The position numbers and the translations under genes were made by a program. From the NCBI GenBank assembly GCA_020025055.1, contig JAHHST010000047.1, forward strand, positions 1 through 11,965: a DNA stretch of 11,965 nt. Direction: 5' to 3'. Below, one piece after another: positions 7,356 through 11,965 of the stretch (its first letter is position 1; the number at the start of each line of letters is the position of its first letter). The notes beneath the pieces were generated by a model. The model saw nothing but the letters and a program-made list of their open reading frames with translations, made no database searches and was not told where the DNA came from. The DNA comes from Longicatena sp. (lineage in GTDB: Bacteria; Bacillota_I; Bacilli_A; Erysipelotrichales; Erysipelotrichaceae).

Positions 7356-10300
7356 CTATTTTTTAAAATAATTTACCCCATTTTGGAAAATATTTTGTAA
7401 TTTTTCTCCTGAAATATTTTTAAATAATCCATCTTCATAACGTTCACTGTGAGCCATCTTACCTAAAATTCTTCCATCTTTTGAAGTAATACCTTCAATA
7501 GCATAGCAAGAACCATTGATATTATAAGCTCCATTCATTGTTACATTTCCATCTAAATCAACATACTGCGTAGCAACTTGGCCGTTTTCAAATAATTCTT
7601 TAGCAACTTCTTCACTAACTACAAATTTACCTTCTCCATGAGATACTGCAATACTATGGCAATCACCTGGTTTAAAGCTTGATAACCAAGGAGATTTATT
7701 ACTTGTAACTTTTGTTGTAGCAATGTGAGAAACGTGACGATTAATATTATTTCTGAATAATGTAGGAGAGTTTTCATTCAATCCTTCAATATCTCCATAA
7801 GGTAATAATCCACTCTTAATTAAAGCTTGGAATCCATTACAAATACCTAAGATTAATCCATCATTGCTTAATAATGTTTGAACTGCTTGATTAACTAATG
7901 AGTTGCTTAATACGTTCGCAATAAATTTACCACTACCATCTGGTTCATCTCCACTAGAGAATCCACCAACAACCATTAAGATTTGAGCAGATGCAATTTT
8001 TTCACTTAATTCTTTTAAGCTACGTTCAATGCTTTCTACATTTAAGTTATTGAATACATAAATTTCTACTTCAGCTCCAGCTCTTTCAAATTGTTGTTTT
8101 GTATCATACTCACAGTTTTGTCCAGGGAATACTGGAATGATTACTTTTGGTTTATCATATGTTTTTCTAGCTTTTAAAACTTCCTTAGAATCATATTCTG
8201 GAGTTTCAATGTTATCTTTATCTTGGTCTACGATCATTGGATAAATATCATTATAACGTTTGCACCATACATCAATTGCTTGATCAATTGCGATTGTTTC
8301 ATCATTTAATGAAATTGTATCTTGATCTGTTGTAGTTCCTAATAAAATAAATGCATCATCTTCAATTGCTTCTTTTGTTTCAACAATAATAGAACCAATA
8401 CTTAAATCATATAATGATTCTTCTGTAGTTACATGAACACCTACTTTATTTCCAAAACTCATTTTACAAAGTGCTTCTGCAATACCACCAAATTTAACAG
8501 TAGATGCTGCAACAATATCTTTATTTAAAATATGTTCGTGAACTTTTGTAAAGTTTTCTTTTAATTGATCATAGTTTGGAACATAATTTTCTTTTGGTGT
8601 ATGTTTTACTAAATAAATATTATGATTTGCTTCTTTGAATTCACTTGAAATAATGTTTTCTGTTTTTTCTGTTGTAACAGCAAATGTAATTAATGTTGGA
8701 GGAACACTGATGTTATTGAATGTTCCTGACATTGAATCTTTACCACCGATAGATGGAGTTTCAAATGCCATTTCTGCTTCAATTAAACCAAGTAATGCTT
8801 GCATTGGTTTACCCCATTTTTCAGGATCTTCATGTAAACGTTCAAAATATTCTTGATTTGATAAACGACATGTTGCATAGTTTCCACCTAATGCAGTAAC
8901 TCTTGCTAATGCTTCAACAACAGAATAGCTTGCTCCTAAATATGGAGAATATGAAGAAACTTCTGGGTTATATCCATGAGCTAAGATACTTGCTGTATTT
9001 GTAAATCCAAATACTGGAAGTTTTTGAACACTACCTTCTGTTTCTGTTAATTGATATTTACCACCAAATGGCATTAATACAGTAGATTTTCCAATTGTTG
9101 AGTCAAACATTTCTGCTAATCCAATTTGTGATGCTACATTTGGTTGTTGCAAATCTTCTTCAATACTAGATACAGTTGATTTGAATGGGTCTGTTGTTGT
9201 GATTCCTTCTTTGATCATAACATCTTGTAATCCTCTAACACCATTTGTATCTAAGAATGCACGTGACATATCAACAATCTTATTTCCTTGGAAATACATA
9301 ACTAAGCGAGGTTCTTCAGTTACTTTAGCAACAATACATGCATCCAAGTTTTCTTCATAAGCAAATTGTTTAAATGCTTCAAAGTCTTTTTCTTCAATTA
9401 AAACAGCCATACGTTCTTGAGATTCTGAAATTGCTAATTCTGTTCCAGATAATCCTTTATATTTTACAGGAACTTTATCCAAATTAATCTCTAAACCGTC
9501 TGCTAATTCACCAACAGCAACACTTACTCCTCCTGCTCCAAAGTCATTTGCTTTTTTAATTAAACGTGTAGCATTTGGATTACGGAATAAACGTTGTAAT
9601 TTACGTTCAATTGGAGCATTTCCTTTTTGTACTTCACTTGAACATTTTGTAAGAGATGTATCATTATGTTCTTTACTTGAACCAGTAGCTCCACCTACAC
9701 CGTCACGTCCTGTTGCACCACCGATTAAAACAACGATATCTCCAGCAGATGGTTTTTTACGTACAACGTTTTCTTTTGGTGCAGCACCTACAACTGCTCC
9801 AACTTCCATACGTTTTGCAACATATCCATCATTATAAATTTCTTTTACATAAGTTGTTGCTAAACCAATTTGATTTCCATAAGAAGAATATCCTGCGGCA
9901 GCACCTTTTGAAATACGTGATTGTGGTAATTTATTTGGTAATGTGTCTTTAATATCTTTTGTAATATCTCCAGCACCTGTAATTCTCATTGCTTGATATA
10001 CATAGCTTCTTCCTGACAATGGGTCACGAATTGCTCCACCAATACATGTACTAGCTCCACCAAATGGTTCAATTTCAGTAGGGTGATTATGTGTTTCGTT
10101 TTTAAACATTAACAACCATGGTTGTTCTTCTCCATCAACATCTACACTAATTTCAATGGAACATGCATTGATTTCATCACTTACTTCCATATCATCCAAT
10201 TTACCATTTTTACGTAAATATTTTCCAGCAATTGTTGCCATGTCCATAAGTGTCATTACTTTTTTACCACCATGTACATCTTGACGTAAATTCAAATATA

Positions 10301-11048
10301 AATCATATGCTTTTTGAATACTATCTTGTAAATTTCCAGCATCTAATTTTACATTTTGAAGAATTGTTTCAAATGTAGTATGACGGCAGTGATCAGACCA
10401 ATATGTATCTAATACTTTTAACTCTGTTAAAGTTAAATCACGTTTTTCTTCATTCACAAAATATTTTTGAACATGCTTTAAATCTTGTAATGTCATCGCA
10501 AGTCCTTGTGCTTGACGAAGTACTTCTAACCCTTGTTCATCTAATTCCATAAATCCTTCTAATACTGGAACTGGTTCAATTTCTACATCTTCATCGTTTG
10601 CTAAAACAGCTAAATCCTTTTCTCTCATTTCTACAGGATTGATTAAATATTTTTTAATTGATGTCATTTCTTCATCAGTAACTTCACCATTTAAAATAAC
10701 AATTTTTCCACTTTTAATGACAACATCTTGTTTATTATTTAATAACATTAAACATTGTTGTGCACTATCTGCTCTTTGATCATATTGTCCTGGTAAACAT
10801 TCATAAGCAATGAACGTTTTATTTGTTAAATCGATTGTGTCAAATACTCGATCTGTAACTTTTTCAGAAAGAACTTTTTCTTTCAATAATTGAACATCAT
10901 GTTCATCACCATTGAAAATATCATATACATTATATAATTCAACACTTTCTAATTTTGCTAAATTCAAATTTTGTTTTAATTCGTGAAATAAAGAATCGGC
11001 TTCTACTTGAAATGCCTCCTTCTTTTTTACATACACACGATAGTTCAT
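7356..11048 (-). CDS. purL: Phosphoribosylformylglycinamidine synthase, single-chain form with fused glutaminase
   Basis: This enzyme converts FGAR, ATP and glutamine to FGAM. In Bacillus the activity is split among PurS, PurL and PurQ; here one 1230-residue chain carries everything. An N-terminal PurS-like part (about 1-150) is followed by the linker signature YWSDHCRHTTF (near 215). The synthetase domains show FKNETHNHPTEIEPFGGAS (near 315-335) and, in the second half, SIGGKDSMSGTF (near 760). The class I glutaminase domain starts near 967 with VIPVFPGQNCEYD-like sequence. Its nucleophile is Cys1070 in GICNGFQA, and the His-Glu pair is His1200/Glu1202 in MAHSERYEDG. All active-site landmarks are intact. 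The length, slightly below the proteobacterial enzyme, fits the single-chain clade found in Clostridium- and Streptococcus-like Firmicutes. AAAGGAGA ten bases before the ATG supports the start. The gap to purE is 31 bases. Confidence 0.97.
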   Translation of the reverse strand: MNYRVYVKKKEAFQVEADSLFHELKQNLNLAKLESVELYNVYDIFNGDEHDVQLLKEKVLSEKVTDRVFDTIDLTNKTFIAYECLPGQYDQRADSAQQCLMLLNNKQDVVIKSGKIVILNGEVTDEEMTSIKKYLINPVEMREKDLAVLANDEDVEIEPVPVLEGFMELDEQGLEVLRQAQGLAMTLQDLKHVQKYFVNEEKRDLTLTELKVLDTYWSDHCRHTTFETILQNVKLDAGNLQDSIQKAYDLYLNLRQDVHGGKKVMTLMDMATIAGKYLRKNGKLDDMEVSDEINACSIEISVDVDGEEQPWLLMFKNETHNHPTEIEPFGGASTCIGGAIRDPLSGRSYVYQAMRITGAGDITKDIKDTLPNKLPQSRISKGAAAGYSSYGNQIGLATTYVKEIYNDGYVAKRMEVGAVVGAAPKENVVRKKPSAGDIVVLIGGATGRDGVGGATGSSKEHNDTSLTKCSSEVQKGNAPIERKLQRLFRNPNATRLIKKANDFGAGGVSVAVGELADGLEINLDKVPVKYKGLSGTELAISESQERMAVLIEEKDFEAFKQFAYEENLDACIVAKVTEEPRLVMYFQGNKIVDMSRAFLDTNGVRGLQDVMIKEGITTTDPFKSTVSSIEEDLQQPNVASQIGLAEMFDSTIGKSTVLMPFGGKYQLTETEGSVQKLPVFGFTNTASILAHGYNPEVSSYSPYLGASYSVVEALARVTALGGNYATCRLSNQEYFERLHEDPEKWGKPMQALLGLIEAEMAFETPSIGGKDSMSGTFNNISVPPTLITFAVTTEKTENIISSEFKEANHNIYLVKHTPKENYVPNYDQLKENFTKVHEHILNKDIVAASTVKFGGIAEALCKMSFGNKVGVHVTTEESLYDLSIGSIIVETKEAIEDDAFILLGTTTDQDTISLNDETIAIDQAIDVWCKRYNDIYPMIVDQDKDNIETPEYDSKEVLKARKTYDKPKVIIPVFPGQNCEYDTKQQFERAGAEVEIYVFNNLNVESIERSLKELSEKIASAQILMVVGGFSSGDEPDGSGKFIANVLSNSLVNQAVQTLLSNDGLILGICNGFQALIKSGLLPYGDIEGLNENSPTLFRNNINRHVSHIATTKVTSNKSPWLSSFKPGDCHSIAVSHGEGKFVVSEEVAKELFENGQVATQYVDLDGNVTMNGAYNINGSCYAIEGITSKDGRILGKMAHSERYEDGLFKNISGEKLQNIFQNGVNYFKK

Positions 11049-11079
11049 AATCTTTCTTTCTCCTTTGCCCTATAATTTG

Positions 11080-11580
11080 TTAATCCACATTAATAACGGA
11101 ATCGCTTAATACTTTATGAGCCATTTCTTTTTTAAATTCATCTAATTTTGCTGCCATTTCGTCATCTGTTAATGCAATCATCTGAGCTGCTAAAATAGCT
11201 GCATTTTTTGCTCCTGCTTTTCCAATCGCAACAGTTGCAACTGGGATACCTCCAGGCATTTGTACAGTTGATAATAATGAATCCATTCCACCTAAAGCAC
11301 TTGTTTGAATTGGAACACCAATAACTGGTAATGTAGTTGAACTTGCAACTACACCTCCTAAGTGAGCAGCACCACCTGCAGCTGAAATAATAACTTTAAT
11401 TCCACGTGATTTTGCATTTTTAGCTAATTCAATAACTTCATTAGGTGTACGATGTGCTGACAAAGCATGAGCTTCAAAAGGAATACCAAATTCCTTTAAC
11501 TGTTGAAAGCATGCTTCCATTGTTGGAAGATCGCTTCTGCTTCCCATTACGATACTAACAATCGGTTTCATTTCATTCAT
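11080..11580 (-). CDS. purE: N5-carboxyaminoimidazole ribonucleotide mutase (class I PurE)
   Basis: PurE rearranges N5-CAIR to CAIR in the cytoplasm. The 166-residue protein has the typical length for the catalytic subunit. It shows MGSRSDLPTM (12-21), the active-site loop SAHRTP (41-46) with the catalytic-type His43, SAAGGAAHLGG (67-76), and GVPIQTSALGGMDSLLS followed by QMPGGIPVATVAIG. The Arg in SAHRTP is the class I form; direct AIR carboxylases (class II) usually have Lys here. A class I enzyme normally depends on PurK, which is not encoded in this window. AGGAGG (11591-11596) lies 10 bases before the ATG at 11580; the next ATG, three codons in, is too far. It is the first enzyme gene of the operon, behind a 5' leader of about 285 bases. 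Confidence 0.96.
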   Translation of the reverse strand: MNEMKPIVSIVMGSRSDLPTMEACFQQLKEFGIPFEAHALSAHRTPNEVIELAKNAKSRGIKVIISAAGGAAHLGGVVASSTTLPVIGVPIQTSALGGMDSLLSTVQMPGGIPVATVAIGKAGAKNAAILAAQMIALTDDEMAAKLDEFKKEMAHKVLSDSVINVD

Positions 11581-11603
11581 CTTTCTTAATCCTCCTATGA
11601 AAT

Positions 11604-11643
11604 AAAAAAAACATACTAAGCCATTAAAAAAAACCTAATATGT
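11604..11643 (-). terminator. Second hairpin with U-tract in the pur leader: candidate attenuator
   Basis: On the minus strand ACATATTAGG (11634-11643) pairs with CTTAGTATGT (11611-11620). That is ten pairs including two G-T, extendable by two T-G wobbles into a loop of 9 to 13 bases. It is followed at once by a run of T (11604-11610, plus the last stem base). The layout is that of an intrinsic terminator, although the stem is AT-rich and only moderately stable. It lies between the riboswitch and purE, and its 5' arm contains the stop codon of the 20-codon leader ORF. A processing or stability hairpin is the main alternative. Confidence 0.5.
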
Positions 11644-11697
11644 ATTTAAAAAACCATTTAATATATTTACTAATATAGCGTATCTTCTTAAGACCAT
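11635..11697 (-). CDS. Putative 20-residue leader peptide between the guanine riboswitch and purE
   Basis: An ORF of 20 codons plus TAG encodes MVLRRYAILVNILNGFLNTY. The case for translation is the ribosome binding site: AGGAGG followed by TC (11704-11711), exactly 8 bases before the ATG, stronger than the site of most genes in the window. It begins right after the U-tract of the riboswitch terminator, so it is transcribed only when the switch is ON. Its TAG lies inside the 5' arm of the second leader hairpin. The peptide has two arginines near the N-terminus followed by a mostly hydrophobic stretch. There is no run of one amino acid that would suggest classical amino-acid attenuation. I do not recognise it as a known family. 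It could be a regulatory leader, a small membrane peptide, or an ORF in which only the act of translation matters. Confidence 0.5.
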   Translation of the reverse strand: MVLRRYAILVNILNGFLNTY

Positions 11698-11711
11698 AAG
11701 TAAGACCTCCT

Positions 11712-11759
11712 ATAAAAAATAGTAAAGACGTACCTGCTTGCCAAGCAAACAAGTACGTC
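11712..11759 (-). terminator. Riboswitch-controlled intrinsic terminator (expression platform)
   Basis: On the minus strand the stem starts with GACGTAC (11753-11759) pairing perfectly with GTACGTC (11727-11733). It continues with eight further pairs, two of them G-T, to a three-base loop, making 15 pairs in all. It is followed by a T-rich tract with one ACTA interruption (11712-11726). The 5' arm segment at 11742-11752 can pair instead with the 3' strand of the aptamer P1 helix (11781-11791, 11 pairs with one G-T), giving a mutually exclusive antiterminator. Confidence 0.85.
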
Positions 11760-11787
11760 CCGAACAAAAAGAAAGAGTAATTGTTTA

Positions 11788-11854
11788 CTTGTAGTCCACA
11801 CATTTACGGTATGCGGCTAGAAACTCTTCGACCATATCACGAAGTATATACAAG
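11788..11854 (-). ncRNA. Guanine riboswitch aptamer (purine riboswitch class)
   Basis: A 67-base three-way junction lies on the minus strand. P1 is CTTGTA/TACAAG (11849-11854 with 11788-11793). P2 is CTTCG/CGAAG and encloses the canonical L2 GATATGG. J2/3 reads GTTTCTA. P3 is CCGCA/TGTGG and encloses ACCGTAAA, so both halves of the L2-L3 kissing loop are consensus. The specificity base just before the P1 3' strand is C, which pairs with guanine; adenine switches have T there. J2/3 has the T expected for guanine and hypoxanthine binding, not the C of 2'-deoxyguanosine variants. Ligand binding should stabilise P1, free the terminator and shut off the pur operon. Seen directly in sequence; class behaviour is established knowledge. 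Confidence 0.96.
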
Positions 11855-11871
11855 CATATTAATACATTGAT

Positions 11872-11900
11872 ATTATACTAAAATTATTTTTTAATTACAA
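11872..11900 (-). promoter_or_regulatory. Sigma-A promoter of the pur operon
   Basis: On the minus strand TTGTAA (11895-11900) and a perfect TATAAT (11872-11877) are separated by exactly 17 bases. Transcription should start near 11865-11868, about a dozen bases before the first P1 base of the riboswitch, which is the expected arrangement. No convincing pair of PurR boxes is visible upstream, so the riboswitch is the evident control. Confidence 0.78.
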
Positions 11901-11965
11901 TACTTTTTAGTGAAATTATTATTACTATTTCTCTATAAATAACACTTTTCTAGCTATAATTTAAA

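Larger units (their letters stand above)
11581..11965. other. Non-enzyme region upstream of purE: leader, riboswitch and promoter
   Basis: This 385-base stretch holds, in transcription order on the minus strand: the promoter, guanine aptamer, switchable terminator, 20-codon ORF, second hairpin and purE ribosome binding site, each listed separately. The outer part, 11901-11965, is AT-rich with nothing I can support; a gene transcribed rightwards may begin beyond the window. Confidence 0.8.

Noticed and set aside
4242..9952. Several 61-107 residue plus-strand frames inside the pur genes
   Set aside because: They are shadows of purH, purM and purL with biased compositions (His/Leu/Gln or Cys/Asn rich) and no ribosome binding sites.
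11752..11772. PurR-box-like CCGAACAAA near the riboswitch terminator
   Set aside because: Only the CCGAAC core matches; the flanking A/T positions do not, there is no inverted partner at the required spacing, and it lies downstream of the transcription start inside the expression platform.
11933..11961. Plus-strand TATAAT at 11956-11961 as a promoter for a rightward gene
   Set aside because: No acceptable -35 at 16-18 bases, and no downstream gene is visible before the window ends.

Overview
The window is AT-rich throughout. Its genes carry strong AGGAGG-type ribosome binding sites, and its regulatory elements are Gram-positive in style: a guanine riboswitch, intrinsic terminators with U-tracts, and TTGnnn/TATAAT promoters. 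Together these point to a low-GC Firmicute. The single-chain PurL of about 1230 residues, the CBS/DRTGG-type family II pyrophosphatase and the DUF885 lipoprotein suggest an anaerobic gut-type lineage (Erysipelotrichia or Clostridia). That placement is inference; the sequence contains no rRNA or other taxonomic marker.

Layout, left to right. (1) 36-1808 (+) is a secreted lipoprotein of the DUF885 family, probably a zinc peptidase. It ends at a bidirectional terminator (1838-1875) shared with the convergent gene. (2) 1913-3550 (-) is a manganese-dependent family II inorganic pyrophosphatase with inserted CBS and DRTGG regulatory domains. (3) A divergent intergenic region of about 200 bases carries a promoter for the pyrophosphatase and two palindromes. 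It is followed by a small XRE-type DNA-binding protein (3750-3992, +) with its own terminator (4001-4033). (4) 4067-11900 (-) is one purine biosynthesis operon, transcribed right to left: promoter, guanine riboswitch, leader, purE, purL, purM, purN, purH, terminator.

The five pur enzymes cover FGAR to FGAM (PurL), FGAM to AIR (PurM), N5-CAIR to CAIR (PurE), GAR to FGAR (PurN) and AICAR to IMP (PurH). PurF, PurD, PurK, PurC and PurB are not in the window and must be encoded elsewhere if the pathway is complete. The operon is preceded by a canonical guanine aptamer (specificity base C, so not adenine-type). The 3' strand of its P1 helix can pair instead with the 5' arm of a 15-bp terminator, which is a classic transcriptional OFF switch.

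The least ordinary part is the 134 bases between that riboswitch terminator and purE. They hold an unannotated 20-codon ORF with a near-perfect Shine-Dalgarno sequence. Its stop codon lies inside the 5' arm of a second, U-tract-bearing hairpin placed just before the purE ribosome binding site. This arrangement resembles a leader peptide with an attenuator stacked behind the riboswitch. It is a hypothesis from sequence alone. No CRISPR array, insertion sequence, phage gene, tRNA or rRNA was seen.
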